Shown: positions 50,784-60,302, numbered from the stretch's first letter. The stretch: 64,000 nucleotides of DNA from Opitutia bacterium ISCC 52 (GCA_014529675.2 CP076040.1:4173894-4237893), one strand, 5' to 3'. The notes: generated by a model from the letters alone, not told the origin. Numbers and translations: made by a program.

Positions 50784-50832
50784 AAAAAGAGACGGCAGGC
50801 TTGGCTGGGTAGCCAAACCTGACCCGTCTCTT
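50784..50832 (-). terminator. Strong attenuator between rplL and rpoB
   Basis: Minus strand: AAGAGACGG and CCGTCTCTT (9 bp) enclose CAGGTTTGGCT and AGCCAAGCCTG (11 pairs, one G-T), with a 2-nt bulge and an ACCC loop. The stem runs directly into TTTTT. This is the strongest terminator-like hairpin in the window and sits where enterobacteria also place an attenuator. Confidence 0.8.
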
Positions 50833-50859
50833 GAAAGAAGATTATAAAGGTAAATCAGA

Positions 50860-51246
50860 TTACTTGATTTCGACTTTAGCACCGGCAGCTTCGAGCTTCT
50901 TCTGAATTTCAGCAGCTTCGTCTTTGGACACGCCTTCCTTAACAGGTTTTGGAGCGCCTTCAACGAGGTCTTTTGCTTCCTTGAGTCCGAGGCCGGTGAT
51001 GGCGCGAACTTCCTTAATAGAAGCAATCTTGTTATCGCCAGGTGCGGCAAAGATAACATCGAATTCAGTTTTCTCTTCAGCGGCTTCGCCTCCACCACCA
51101 CCGGCGGCGGGTGCTGCAGCTACTGCGACAGGTGCGGCTGCGCTAACTCCCCATTTATCTTCGAGGTCTTTAACGAGCGATGCGATTTCAACGACAGACT
51201 GGCCGGAAAGCCAATCGATTACTTGATCTTTAGTGATATCAGACAT
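50860..51246 (-). CDS. rplL: 50S ribosomal protein L7/L12
   Basis: Stalk protein that recruits translation factors. 128 residues. The N-terminal dimer domain ([21 protein letters not shown]) is joined by an Ala/Gly-rich hinge (about 35-58) to the C-terminal domain with [22 protein letters not shown] good Shine-Dalgarno AAGGAG lies 6 nt upstream. The 111-nt gap after rplJ has a small hairpin GTTTC-TACC-GAAAC but no gene. Confidence 0.98.
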   Translation of the reverse strand: MSDITKDQVIDWLSGQSVVEIASLVKDLEDKWGVSAAAPVAVAAAPAAGGGGGEAAEEKTEFDVIFAAPGDNKIASIKEVRAITGLGLKEAKDLVEGAPKPVKEGVSKDEAAEIQKKLEAAGAKVEIK

Positions 51247-51357
51247 GTTTAACTCCTTGGCAGATTAGTGTTTCGGTAGAAACGTTTAAGAGAGATCTCC
51301 TAATATACCTGTTGAATTAGTATTGGTTTGATTCCGGATGGATCCGAAATTGTGAAA

Positions 51358-51876
51358 TTAGTTGTCACCCTCCTGGTCGGCTTTGGCTTGCAGAACATTG
51401 ACCACGCTGGTCGGAACCGCATTAAGCACAGATACCATTTGAGTGGCTGGCTGGTTAAGAAGTCCAAGCAATTGAGCCTTGAGGACTTCGATGGATGGTA
51501 AGTCAGATAGAACCTTAACGTCTTCTGCGGTCAGAGTCTTGTCACCCAATACACCCACTTTAACGTCGTTCTTATCCTTGGCCTTACAGAATTTTCTTAG
51601 AACTTTGGCAACTCCAGAAGGATCGTTTCCTCCAACAACAATTGCTGTTGGGCCTGCGAGCCATTCTTTAAGATCGGGAAGATCACGATCTTTCGCTGCT
51701 ACATCGAGAACGCTGTTCTTAACCACGTGAAACTCTGCGCCTTCTTTAGCAAGTGTTTCGCGAAGCTCACTCGTTTCTTCTACAGTGATGCGCTCGAAGT
51801 TGGTCAGGAATACGTAGTCTGACTTCTCAAGGTGGGATCCGGCTTCTTCAACCAGGTATTTCTTTTCGTCTCTCAT
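51358..51876 (-). CDS. rplJ: 50S ribosomal protein L10
   Basis: Stalk base protein that anchors L7/L12, 172 residues. RDEKKYLVEEAGSHLEKSDYVFLTN and FHVVKNSVLDVAAKD fit the rRNA-binding domain, and the C-terminal helix holds the L12 sites. It lies only 12 nt after rplA, so the separate L10 leader that E. coli uses for autoregulation is missing. Confidence 0.97.
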   Translation of the reverse strand: MRDEKKYLVEEAGSHLEKSDYVFLTNFERITVEETSELRETLAKEGAEFHVVKNSVLDVAAKDRDLPDLKEWLAGPTAIVVGGNDPSGVAKVLRKFCKAKDKNDVKVGVLGDKTLTAEDVKVLSDLPSIEVLKAQLLGLLNQPATQMVSVLNAVPTSVVNVLQAKADQEGDN

Positions 51877-51888
51877 AGTCAGGTAGGT

Positions 51889-52581
51889 TTAAGACTCTAT
51901 GTATTTGGAAGTATCGACTTTGACTCCGGGGCTCATAGTAGAGGAGACGGAGAGATTTAGGATAAACTTACCGTGGAATTTATCTGGCTTAGCTTTTACC
52001 ACTGTGTCGATCACGGTTTCGATGTTTTCCTTGATCTTGTCAGCCTCGAATGAGCGCTTACCGACAGACACAGCCATATTAGCAGACTTGTCCATTTTGT
52101 ATTCCACACGACCGGCCTTCACTTCGTTGATGGCCTTGGCAACATCATCAGTAACGGTGCCGGACTTGGGATTTGGCATAAGACCACGGGGTCCAAGTAC
52201 GCGGGCAATGGCACGAACTTTCTTCATCGCAGCGGGTGTCGCCACAGCCACATCGAAGTCCATCCAACCACCTTTGACCTTTTCGATCAGTTCATCGAGA
52301 CCGGCATAATCGGCCCCGGCAGCCGTAGCCGTTTCATCATCTTCTGTGAATACTATAACCGTCACCTTCTTACCACTTCCGTTGGGAAGTGATACGGTGC
52401 CACGTATCATTTGGTCGCTTTGGCGGGGATCTACTCCCAAGCGGAAAGACAGTTCAACCGTCTCGTCGAACTTTGCTTCGGAAAATCCCTTTAAAATCGT
52501 GATCGCTTCATCGAGCTCGTAGGACTTAAGGGCCTCAACGGTCTCGGAAGATTTTCTGTATCGTTTGCTCTGAATAGCCAT
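51889..52581 (-). CDS. rplA: 50S ribosomal protein L1
   Basis: Mobile stalk protein at the E site, 230 residues. ELSFRLGVDPRQSDQMIRGTVSLP and VLGPRGLMPNPKSGTVTDDV are diagnostic. In many bacteria L1 represses the rplK-rplA mRNA. It follows rplK by 20 nt. Confidence 0.98.
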   Translation of the reverse strand: MAIQSKRYRKSSETVEALKSYELDEAITILKGFSEAKFDETVELSFRLGVDPRQSDQMIRGTVSLPNGSGKKVTVIVFTEDDETATAAGADYAGLDELIEKVKGGWMDFDVAVATPAAMKKVRAIARVLGPRGLMPNPKSGTVTDDVAKAINEVKAGRVEYKMDKSANMAVSVGKRSFEADKIKENIETVIDTVVKAKPDKFHGKFILNLSVSSTMSPGVKVDTSKYIES

Positions 52582-52601
52582 GATATTTCGTTCCTCTGGG
52601 G

Positions 52602-53027
52602 TTATCCTTCTAATTCGATTCCCATGCTGCGAGCGGTACCGGCTATAATCTTGATAGCCGCCTCGTCGTCGTTGGCATTGAGGTCGTTTTGTTTGATTTT
52701 TACGATCTCGAGCACTTGTGCCCGTGTGACCTTACCCACCTTGTTCCGGTTGGGTTCACCTGAACCCTTTGCGAGGCCTGCTGCTTTCTTTAGAAGAATA
52801 GCAGCTGGCGGCGATTTCAGAATAAAGGTGAAAGACCGGTCCGCATATACGGTGATCACAACTGGGAAAATGGTCCCCGCCTGATCTTTGGTCTTTGCAT
52901 TAAACTCTTTACAGAATCCCATGATATTCACACCAGCAGCACCTAAAGCAGGTCCAACTGGGGGAGCGGGGTTAGCCGCGCCAGCAGGGAGCTGTAAACG
53001 TATCGTTCCTGTTATTTTTTTAGCCAT
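52602..53027 (-). CDS. rplK: 50S ribosomal protein L11
   Basis: GTPase-centre protein, 141 residues. The N-terminal proline-rich loop [24 protein letters not shown] and the C-terminal rRNA-binding [27 protein letters not shown] are typical. It lies 5 nt after nusG. Confidence 0.98.
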   Translation of the reverse strand: MAKKITGTIRLQLPAGAANPAPPVGPALGAAGVNIMGFCKEFNAKTKDQAGTIFPVVITVYADRSFTFILKSPPAAILLKKAAGLAKGSGEPNRNKVGKVTRAQVLEIVKIKQNDLNANDDEAAIKIIAGTARSMGIELEG

Positions 53028-53032
53028 TTAGC

Positions 53033-53605
53033 TTAGTCAGTATTCTTTTCCACCTGCCAGTATTCGAGTTCGACAGGTGTAAAACGTCCAAAGATGGAAA
53101 CTGAAACCTTCAGTTTGCCCTTCTCCGGATCAATTTCATCAATTTTCCCATTCAGATTGAGGAAAGGTCCATCGGTGATTTTCACTTCTTCACCAATTTC
53201 ATGCGCTACCTTAGGTACTTCCTTACCTTCGGCCTCTTCAACGTGAGAGATGATGCGATCAATTTCTGACTTCTTAAGTGCACTTGGATTTTCACCACCC
53301 ACGAAGCCGATCACACCGGTTGCGCCTTTTATAAAATAATACGGCTTATTCAGGAGAATGCCATTCTCGTCGTACAGTCTCATGTGCACGAATACGTAAC
53401 CAGGGTAGAGTTTTCGCGTCTTGCTGGTCTTTTTACCCTGCTTTACTTCAGAAACCGTTTCGGTAGGTAGCAGAACGTCGAGGAGAAATTCCTCCATCTC
53501 TTCCTGCTTTTTGTATTTATCAAGGTACAGCTTTGCTTGGTTCTCTTTATTAGAAAGAGTCTGCAAAACATACCATGCGGCATTGGACTGGGTAGTTTCT
53601 GTCAT
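53033..53605 (-). CDS. nusG: Transcription termination/antitermination factor NusG
   Basis: 190 residues. The NGN domain starts AAWYVLQTLSNKENQAKLYLD and includes YPGYVFVHMRL. The KOW motif EVKITDGPFLNLNGKIDEID is near the C-terminus. It binds RNA polymerase and links it to Rho or the ribosome. It lies 11 nt after secE. Confidence 0.97.
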   Translation of the reverse strand: MTETTQSNAAWYVLQTLSNKENQAKLYLDKYKKQEEMEEFLLDVLLPTETVSEVKQGKKTSKTRKLYPGYVFVHMRLYDENGILLNKPYYFIKGATGVIGFVGGENPSALKKSEIDRIISHVEEAEGKEVPKVAHEIGEEVKITDGPFLNLNGKIDEIDPEKGKLKVSVSIFGRFTPVELEYWQVEKNTD

Positions 53606-53616
53606 AGCAACTTAGA

Positions 53617-53823
53617 TCAACCGCGAACCCAATCAGTGAAGAGGTTAACAACTTGGAAGAGTGAAAAATCCGCAATACCGATAAATGCGCCCAGCAGAAC
53701 GACGGCAACTAACACCACAATTGTGGATTCACGGAGTTCGCGCAGAGTCGGCCAGGTGGCCTTCTTCAACTCGAGGATGGTTTCACCCCAGAAAATTCGA
53801 ATACTGCGGAATGGATTTTTCAT
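53617..53823 (-). CDS. secE: Protein translocase subunit SecE
   Basis: 68-residue single-helix SecE. The amphipathic segment ELKKATWPTLRELRESTIVV with the conserved K..WP motif precedes the membrane helix (about 35-60). It clamps SecY. It lies between tRNA-Trp and nusG, the standard arrangement. Confidence 0.96.
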   Translation of the reverse strand: MKNPFRSIRIFWGETILELKKATWPTLRELRESTIVVLVAVVLLGAFIGIADFSLFQVVNLFTDWVRG

Positions 53824-53834
53824 AGACTTTTATT

Positions 53835-53910
53835 TGGCAGGACAGGAGGGACTCGAACCCCCAACCGACGGTTTTGGAGACCGCAACTCTACCAATTGAG
53901 CTACTGTCCT
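53835..53910 (-). tRNA. tRNA-Trp(CCA)
   Basis: A 76-nt cloverleaf with acceptor stem AGGACAG/CTGTCCT, D arm GCTCAATTGGTAGAGT, anticodon loop CTCCAAA (anticodon CCA), T loop TTCGAGT and encoded CCA at 53835-53837. Between tuf and secE, as in many bacteria. Confidence 0.97.
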
Positions 53911-53939
53911 ATATACCAGCTTGTAAATTAGACAGGTAA

Positions 53940-53969
53940 GCCGGGAACCCGTTTTTGCGAGTTCCCGGC
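53940..53969 (-). terminator. Hairpin after tuf
   Basis: GCCGGGAAC and GTTCCCGGC form a perfect 9-bp stem, 21 nt past the tuf stop and 29 nt before tRNA-Trp. No T-run follows on the minus strand, so it may be an mRNA-end or processing structure rather than a full terminator. Confidence 0.5.
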
Positions 53970-53990
53970 CCAGTTGAAAGGGTTAATAAA

Positions 53991-55181
53991 TTATTCGATG
54001 ATATCAGTGATACGTCCGGCACCGATGGTGCGGCCACCTTCACGGATCGCAAAACGCTGACCTTTTTCCATCGCGATGGGTTGGATCAACTCAACATCGA
54101 GTCCGAGGTTATCACCGGGCATTACCATCTCAACGCCGTCCGGAAGCTTTACGTTTCCGGTTACGTCGGTGGTTCTGAAGTAGAACTGAGGACGGTAGCC
54201 ATCGAAGAAAGGAGTGTGACGTCCACCTTCATCCTTACTGAGGACGTAGATTTCTGCTTTACCCTTCTTGTGTGGGTTGATGGTTCCAGGCTGAGCAAGA
54301 ACTTGTCCACGCTGAACAGCTTCTTTTTCGATACCACGGAGAAGAACACCTACGTTGTCACCCGCTTGACCTTGGTCGAGCAGCTTGCGGAACATTTCCA
54401 CTCCAGTAACAACTGTGCTTTGAGTGTCTTTCAATCCAACGATTTCGATGGTGTCACCTACTGTGACGATTCCACGCTCGATACGACCGGTAACAACAGT
54501 TCCGCGACCAGTGATGGAGAAAACGTCTTCAATGGACATTAGGAAGGGCTGATCGATGTCACGAACAGGCTCTGGAATGTCATTATCAACTGCGTCCAGT
54601 AGATTCTGGATTGCTTCGAGACCTTCAGGTTTTCCTTCCAGGGCTGCGGTTGCAGATCCACGGATAATTGAGATATTGTCGCCGTCGAACTCATACTTGG
54701 AGAGAAGTTCACGAACTTCCATCTCAACAAGCTCCAAGAGCTCTTCGTCATCAATAAGGTCAACCTTATTGAGGAACACAACAATGTTTGGAACACCTAC
54801 CTGACGAGCGAGCAGGATGTGCTCACGCGTCTGTGGCATAGGTCCGTCAGCTGCGCTTACGACCAAAATAGCTCCGTCCATTTGGGCGGCACCAGTGATC
54901 ATATTCTTAACGAAGTCAGCGTGACCCGGGCAGTCAACGTGAGCATAGTGTCTATTTTCAGACTCATACTCAACGTGAGCAACTGCGATCGTAACGATTT
55001 TAGAATCGTCACGAACAGTTCCACCTTTGGCAATGTCCGCATAGGACTTCATTTCTGCTAGCCCTTTGCTGGCTTGCACAGAAAGTAAAGCTGTAGTTAG
55101 AGTCGTTTTACCGTGGTCAACGTGACCAATGGTTCCGACGTTTACGTGTGGTTTTGTTCTTTCGAATGTTCCCTTAGCCAT
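53991..55181 (-). CDS. tuf: Elongation factor Tu
   Basis: Delivers aminoacyl-tRNA to the ribosome. 396 residues. GTPase motifs are [15 protein letters not shown] (residues 18-32), [20 protein letters not shown] and [10 protein letters not shown]. The C-terminal barrels contain [19 protein letters not shown] and the end region [16 protein letters not shown]. Its start lies 62 nt after tRNA-Thr. Only one tuf copy is in the window. Confidence 0.99.
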   Translation of the reverse strand: MAKGTFERTKPHVNVGTIGHVDHGKTTLTTALLSVQASKGLAEMKSYADIAKGGTVRDDSKIVTIAVAHVEYESENRHYAHVDCPGHADFVKNMITGAAQMDGAILVVSAADGPMPQTREHILLARQVGVPNIVVFLNKVDLIDDEELLELVEMEVRELLSKYEFDGDNISIIRGSATAALEGKPEGLEAIQNLLDAVDNDIPEPVRDIDQPFLMSIEDVFSITGRGTVVTGRIERGIVTVGDTIEIVGLKDTQSTVVTGVEMFRKLLDQGQAGDNVGVLLRGIEKEAVQRGQVLAQPGTINPHKKGKAEIYVLSKDEGGRHTPFFDGYRPQFYFRTTDVTGNVKLPDGVEMVMPGDNLGLDVELIQPIAMEKGQRFAIREGGRTIGAGRITDIIE

Positions 55182-55243
55182 GGGTGGTGTTCGGTCAAGG
55201 TTTGGTGATTAGTGATGTATAATTTTGAAGATCTTCTCTTGAA

Positions 55244-55319
<76 letters not shown>

Positions 55320-55361
55320 ACACTATCTAAATAAGAATCGTGTGAAGAAAATAGAGGCGGG

Positions 55362-55391
55362 AAAATGGCAAAAAGGAAATTGGGTCGTCAA
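55362..55391 (-). promoter_or_regulatory. Candidate promoter of the tRNA-Thr/tuf transcript
   Basis: Minus strand: TTGACG (55386-55391) with an 18-bp spacer to CATTTT (55362-55367). The -10 is poor. The same stretch folds as an inverted repeat (GGCAAA...TTTGCC enclosing GGGT/ACCC), which could end the upstream TonB-like transcript. Confidence 0.3.
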
Positions 55392-55420
55392 CCCTTTATT
55401 TGCCTTTTTTCCAAAGGATT

Positions 55421-56167
55421 TCAAAGCCCGATTCTAATGTATAAATATCCGGTGGTTCCCACAAGGAGTGGATGGACCCTTTCCAGGATAAAATCGCGGA
55501 CGAAATCGTCCGTTATTTCGCTGCCACTTGGGTTGACCAATAAGGGATTCCCTGCGAGCCCGTAGTCGGTGATTGAAATGGAGAATTCGGCGGGATTGAG
55601 CGGGAATTCAACGGGTTGCTCTGAATCAAATCCAATGAAAGTATTGAGCACTGGTTTCCCCAGGGAAGTTTTTGCCTCTACGTACAACCCAAGAGGTCGT
55701 GTTTCGACCTTCACTCGTGTTTCGGTGGCAAACTCAGAAACAAAATCCCGAGATACTGGCTGTAAGAGCTCCAAAGCAGTTCCTGCACCTGGGTTGAGCT
55801 CGCTGTCTAGCAATAGAAGAGAATCGTCCCAGCGGATGTCGGCCGGGAAAGAAGCTGCCAACTGCACTTCAGGTTCCCAAATACTGGCGTCCGTCTTGAT
55901 TGGGCCGGAGTAATTGCGGTCTGTGGGCAAAAAGATGGGTTCAGAATCGAACAAATAAGCTTGTTGCTCCAATTTATCACTCTCCATGGGGAATCCTTCA
56001 GGTTGGAATACCACAAAACTCTTTTCTGCTAAGCGATTGGCTGGCTCATCCAAGTCCCAGTTAAAAAGATAGAAGGCCCCGGCGTGAACGACCACTGCCA
56101 CGATGACAAAAACAAATACCCAGCGTTTGTAGCCAGGGTGCTTTTGAATCTCCTCCTTCTTGCTCAT
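55421..56167 (-). CDS. TonB-like envelope protein of the right Exb locus
   Basis: A 248-residue protein with a short basic N-terminus and one membrane helix at about residues 15-35 (RWVFVFVIVAVVVHAGAFYL), then a periplasmic part. Its C-terminus (PSGSEITDDFVRDFILERVH, then PLLVGTTGYLYIRIGL) has the length and pattern of a TonB C-terminal domain. A Pro-rich spanning region is missing. It follows exbD with an ATGA overlap, the position of tonB in such operons. Energy transducer is therefore a context-based call. No close family recognised. Confidence 0.55.
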   Translation of the reverse strand: MSKKEEIQKHPGYKRWVFVFVIVAVVVHAGAFYLFNWDLDEPANRLAEKSFVVFQPEGFPMESDKLEQQAYLFDSEPIFLPTDRNYSGPIKTDASIWEPEVQLAASFPADIRWDDSLLLLDSELNPGAGTALELLQPVSRDFVSEFATETRVKVETRPLGLYVEAKTSLGKPVLNTFIGFDSEQPVEFPLNPAEFSISITDYGLAGNPLLVNPSGSEITDDFVRDFILERVHPLLVGTTGYLYIRIGL

Positions 56168-56607
56168 TGAAACGTCGGTAGATCTATTGCCTCTTTCTCG
56201 CCCGCAACATGGACCTTGGAAAAGCCAGCTTTTTTAGCCTCCCCACTGATTTGGAAGAAGGTGTCCATTTTAATGTCAGGATCAAGACGTAGGAGCAAAA
56301 CTGCGTTTTCCTTTCCTTGAAGGTACTCGCGCGCTTTTTCCTCAAATTGGTTTAGTTTCAGATTTTGCCCCTCAAACAGTAACATGTTGTCACGTTTCAC
56401 GGTGAGCACCGACGTAACGTTGATACCGCTAACCAGGCTTTCGTTGACCTCGAAATCTATCACAACTCCCTTGGGGACCACAAAGGGAGAGCTGAAGATT
56501 CCAAAAAACACAACAATGACCAGAATATCTATGATAGGTACCACCTCGAGGTCGGACTTGGGCTTGGTACGAATGAATCGTTCCAGTTCAAGCGGTTGGC
56601 TAAGCAT
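56164..56607 (-). CDS. ExbD/TolR-like protein, right locus
   Basis: 147 residues from the start at 56607, which overlaps the exbB stop by 8 nt. A longer start at 56637 would lie deep in exbB. One membrane helix with the channel aspartate (VVPIIDILVIVVFFGIFSS) precedes a periplasmic domain. It has diverged from both left-locus ExbD proteins (IIDILV instead of MIDMVF), so it belongs to a different Exb lineage. Confidence 0.85.
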   Translation of the reverse strand: MLSQPLELERFIRTKPKSDLEVVPIIDILVIVVFFGIFSSPFVVPKGVVIDFEVNESLVSGINVTSVLTVKRDNMLLFEGQNLKLNQFEEKAREYLQGKENAVLLLRLDPDIKMDTFFQISGEAKKAGFSKVHVAGEKEAIDLPTFQ

Positions 56608-57274
56608 CTTTTTGCCCCTCCTTCGCTGGTGCCGCACCTGCCTCGGCTTCTCGCAAATCTCGCATGAGGAATTTCAACATTTCGTTTCCGGTCCACTCCA
56701 TATCGCGGACTAAGGCGCGTACACGGCCATGTAGGAAGTGAAACCCAATAAAGGCGAGTACCGCTATAGCCAGTCCACACGCCGTTGTAATGAGGGACTG
56801 CCACATCCCATTGGATAGAACAGTCGCATCTGAGTAATTACCTGACTGTTCCATATCATAGAAGGTTTGAGCCAAGCCGAGCACCGTACCCAATAAACCC
56901 ACTAATGGAGCTGATTTTGCCAGGGCAGCCAAGGTGCCGAGTCTTTTCTCCAGAACAGGAATCTCAACCAAAGCCGCTTCTTGGATTTCGTAGCGTATTT
57001 TTTCTTCGTCCTCCCCATAGTGAAGGAGACTAGCTTTGACCAGGCTTGGAACCGGCCCAGGCGTTTCCTCACAAAGAGTCAGCGCTTCCACCAATCGTTG
57101 TTTCCGTACGATATTCTTAATACCGGTTACAAACTCGGAGGAACGTATCTGACCACGGTGCAGAAATAACACCCGCTCAATAAAGATCAGAAAGCAGACC
57201 AGGCTCATCAACAAGAGGACCCACATCATCGGCCCTCCTTTTTCCAATAAACTTAGATCTATTCCTTCCATCAT
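56600..57274 (-). CDS. ExbB/TolQ-like proton channel, right locus
   Basis: 224 residues with three helices: the first at about 16-36 (MMWVLLLMSLVCFLIFIERV), then the signature APLVGLLGTVLGLAQTFYDM near 123-142 and SLITTACGLAIAVLAFIGFH near 165-184. It overlaps the upstream TPR gene by 4 nt (ATGA) and exbD by 8 nt, giving a tightly coupled TPR-exbB-exbD-tonB-like operon. Confidence 0.9.
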   Translation of the reverse strand: MMEGIDLSLLEKGGPMMWVLLLMSLVCFLIFIERVLFLHRGQIRSSEFVTGIKNIVRKQRLVEALTLCEETPGPVPSLVKASLLHYGEDEEKIRYEIQEAALVEIPVLEKRLGTLAALAKSAPLVGLLGTVLGLAQTFYDMEQSGNYSDATVLSNGMWQSLITTACGLAIAVLAFIGFHFLHGRVRALVRDMEWTGNEMLKFLMRDLREAEAGAAPAKEGQKDA

Positions 57275-59883
57275 TTAACCCTTTTCTGAGCCAATCGGCT
57301 CAATTTACCCTCCGCAAGACTATTGAAAGGGAGTCCAAACTCCTGGATATAGGAGTAAACACGACGAGCAGCGTCAACGTCACCCTGCTCTTCCAAGACC
57401 TCACCTAATGAAATAACAATTTTTGACATCCAGTATCGCCCAGTAGGTCCAAGCAAGTCGGACTGATCGGCATCGAGAAGAAACTGGTTAATGGCCAACC
57501 AATAGATTTCGACGACGCGATCAGGATTGCTTCGACGATCATAAGAAAATGCCCACATCCAACTCGCCTCTACTCGTAAATCAATCGGAAGCTCTGGTAG
57601 CTCAGCCAATCGCTCAAAACGTCCAATCGCCTGGTCAAGGCGCGCTTGGGAGGTATCAGTCTGGGCCAAAATGCATTTGGCCTGAGCCATCTCAACAATG
57701 TGCTTATCTTTGTGCTGCGGGAAATCCACCAACAATCGGTCGTAGACCACTTCCGCACCCCCAAAGTCGTTAAAGCGGCGAAGTAGGTTCCCCTGGTGAA
57801 GACGGCTGTAGAATACAAGCGGATGCTCGGCATGTTCCTCGGCTAAGCGATTGAGGATTTGATTCGCTTCCAGACGAGTCGCATCCGTTCCACGATTCAA
57901 AGCATTCAGAGCAGCTTCATAAAGCGCAACGGGTGTGAGTTCGCTCCCAGGGTAATTGTCCGCAAGCTCGATGTATCGCCGTTGGGCCTCTACCAGGAGA
58001 TTTTGCGATGCATAATATCTCGCTTCAGCCAAATAGCTCTGGGCCGCAGCCCGCGTACTTGGATAGTCACTGCGAACCGTCTCCATCAATTCCAATCCCT
58101 CTTCCTGCCGACCTGCAAAGATAAGCGCTTGCCCTTCCAGAATATTGGTAAGCGTCGAAACATCGATTCCCGTAGCCGGATCGATCGCTCCCTCGGCTGC
58201 CGTTAATCCAGCATACACTTCTCCAGCGAGAATGGGGGTCGCCTGGTAGTTTCCAGTCTGGAGAGATAATTGGCACCGGAACCAAAGCAGACGAATCCAC
58301 AGATCCACTGGCAGCAAGTCTCTGGCATCTTGAGTCAACCAGGAGTTGAGCACGTCGAATGCTTTATCTTGTTCTCCGGCAGAATGCAGGGCTGTCAGGT
58401 AATTCCAGAGTGCTCGCCATTTCTGAACAGGATCCAAGCTTCCATCCGTTTTGAAACTCTCCATGTGCCTGCCAGCCTCCTCTAGATTACCGGCACGAAT
58501 CTCGGAAAGCACCCATTGAAACAAAATCCCACCGCGATTCGCACCTACTTGCTGAATAGCAATACCATAGGATTCAGCGGCATCTCCGTAGTCACCCGCT
58601 TGAAAAAAGCAATCAGCCACCAACAACTGGAGCTGGTTCTGTTCATCTGGGTCGACAACCAGATTGCTCAATTCAATTAAAAGACCCGATGCGGTGCGAT
58701 ATCGCTGCCGCTGGAATGCGATGAGCACCAACAAGCGAGTTGCCGACTCCCGAAGTTCTACATCGGGATTTCGCTGGAGCAATGCCTCACAATCCGTTCC
58801 TGAAGCCTCATAGTCACCTTTCCTGTACAATAATTGGGCTCTATTATAAAAGATCTGATTGGCCAACTCCTGCGGAAACTGTCCTTGGTCCAGGGTATCA
58901 GTAAAATTGAGGAAGTAATCGATCTCTTCAACCGAAGACGCCACGGATACCAACTCTCTCAGGGCCCGCAAACGAAGTTCTGTCACAACGCCCACAGAAA
59001 CCAGATCTCTGAAGGCATCCGCACCAATCGTCGAGTCGTAGCCAGCTATAATTCCAAGGAGTAACAACAACTCGTCCCTTAAATCATAGTTGGCCTCACT
59101 TATACCAGGAAGGGTTTGTGTGATGGCCTGAGTCGCTTCGGAAAATCGATCCGACAAATAAAGCGCTATGACATACTCCTTGGTAAACTGGTATCCAGCT
59201 CGAATGTTTGAAGCCAAACCTTCATCCATTTTCGTTTTCAGATCCTCCAGATCATCCTCATCGAGAATATCACCATTCAGCAGGAGGCTCCTATATATAA
59301 TCAGGTCGACCTGGGAGCTTTGTTCAGGGGAAACAGATAGTAGGCGAGCCCGGTTCAGCAGAGAATCACCCTCTTCATTCTCCGATCTCTTTTCAATGAG
59401 GCCTAAAAGCAAATAATACCAGGCCAAGTCATACTCCTTTAGATCTTCAATGGTTATCTCCTCAAGGCCATCCTCGGCATCTTCGAAGTTACTATTGAAA
59501 AAGCTTACCAATGCCTGCCTTAAGGTTACCCTGGAATCCACATTGCCTTGGAAACTGGAGAGGGCTTGCTCCGCATCCTCCATCCGCCCCAAAGCGATAA
59601 AGGATGAGATTCGATTGAGCTCCATCTCATGGGTCCGGGGATCCTCTCCGTCAGCCCCAACCAAGAGCTGATCATAAAGCCCAATAGCAATGGAGGCCAG
59701 ACCTGACCTCAAGGCATTGTCTGCAGCCGCTTCCTGCCAAAGGCGTAAATTACCTGCTCGTTCAGCTCCTAAGTCTTTCTCCTCCACCAAAGGCACAGGC
59801 GTCATGAGCGGGTCCTGATTCTGCCCGAATAAAGTCAGCCATACCTGACTTAAAAAGCAGGCCACCAAAAGGACACGTTTCAT
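57271..59883 (-). CDS. Large exported TPR-repeat protein
   Basis: 870 residues with a signal peptide (MKRVLLVACFLSQVWLTLFG) and a long helical-repeat body. TPR-like units are visible at several points, for example AESYGIAIQQVGANRGGILF, ARYYASQNLLVEAQRRYIEL and VYDRLLVDFPQHKDKHIVEM. It resembles YbgF/CpoB-type and other periplasmic TPR scaffolds that accompany Tol/Exb motors, but is much longer. It is translationally coupled to exbB. Likely a periplasmic or outer-membrane partner of the motor; the substrate is unknown. Confidence 0.7.
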   Translation of the reverse strand: MKRVLLVACFLSQVWLTLFGQNQDPLMTPVPLVEEKDLGAERAGNLRLWQEAAADNALRSGLASIAIGLYDQLLVGADGEDPRTHEMELNRISSFIALGRMEDAEQALSSFQGNVDSRVTLRQALVSFFNSNFEDAEDGLEEITIEDLKEYDLAWYYLLLGLIEKRSENEEGDSLLNRARLLSVSPEQSSQVDLIIYRSLLLNGDILDEDDLEDLKTKMDEGLASNIRAGYQFTKEYVIALYLSDRFSEATQAITQTLPGISEANYDLRDELLLLLGIIAGYDSTIGADAFRDLVSVGVVTELRLRALRELVSVASSVEEIDYFLNFTDTLDQGQFPQELANQIFYNRAQLLYRKGDYEASGTDCEALLQRNPDVELRESATRLLVLIAFQRQRYRTASGLLIELSNLVVDPDEQNQLQLLVADCFFQAGDYGDAAESYGIAIQQVGANRGGILFQWVLSEIRAGNLEEAGRHMESFKTDGSLDPVQKWRALWNYLTALHSAGEQDKAFDVLNSWLTQDARDLLPVDLWIRLLWFRCQLSLQTGNYQATPILAGEVYAGLTAAEGAIDPATGIDVSTLTNILEGQALIFAGRQEEGLELMETVRSDYPSTRAAAQSYLAEARYYASQNLLVEAQRRYIELADNYPGSELTPVALYEAALNALNRGTDATRLEANQILNRLAEEHAEHPLVFYSRLHQGNLLRRFNDFGGAEVVYDRLLVDFPQHKDKHIVEMAQAKCILAQTDTSQARLDQAIGRFERLAELPELPIDLRVEASWMWAFSYDRRSNPDRVVEIYWLAINQFLLDADQSDLLGPTGRYWMSKIVISLGEVLEEQGDVDAARRVYSYIQEFGLPFNSLAEGKLSRLAQKRVK

Positions 59884-59930
59884 GTTACAGGACTATTACC
59901 AAGAGAGACGGGACGAACTAAGTTAAGAAC

Positions 59931-60302
59931 CTAGATATGGCGCGAGTCTTCTTCGTCTTTGGAAGAATACCCACTATCCTGTCGCTGGTGGTTCACTTCG
60001 TTCTTTTTAAGGTAAGCCTGGTAGACATCGTCGGGAGTCATACCCAGCACTTGCCCCAGGGAAATGAGAAAATGGAAGAGATCTACGACCTCGACCTTGG
60101 CATTTTGTTTATCGAATTCTTGATATTTTGCCCACCACTTCCAGGGAACCGAGTCGATGAGCTCTGCCAACTCCTGCTGCATAGCGCGCGTGTAATTGAG
60201 GACCCACTTGGTTTGCTCCTCCTCAGACATTCCATCCGTATTCACACCAATGCGCTTATTCAATTGGTCTTGTAGGCTAAAAATTTCATCGAGTTTATCC
60301 AT
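59931..60302 (-). CDS. dUTPase-like all-alpha NTP pyrophosphatase (dimeric dUTPase family)
   Basis: 123 residues from MDKLDEIFSLQDQLNKRIGV. Motifs of the all-alpha NTP-PPase superfamily are present: ELAEL (ExxE, metal binding), the SVPWKWWAK segment characteristic of dimeric dUTPases, and VEVVDLFHFLISLG (ExxD). Such enzymes hydrolyse dUTP to dUMP and PPi and keep uracil out of DNA. An ATG at 60404 would add 34 residues of unrelated character; an AGGAGG abuts that ATG with no spacing, so it is not clearly functional. It lies 47 nt before the TPR gene. MazG-like activity is the alternative. Confidence 0.7.
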   Translation of the reverse strand: MDKLDEIFSLQDQLNKRIGVNTDGMSEEEQTKWVLNYTRAMQQELAELIDSVPWKWWAKYQEFDKQNAKVEVVDLFHFLISLGQVLGMTPDDVYQAYLKKNEVNHQRQDSGYSSKDEEDSRHI

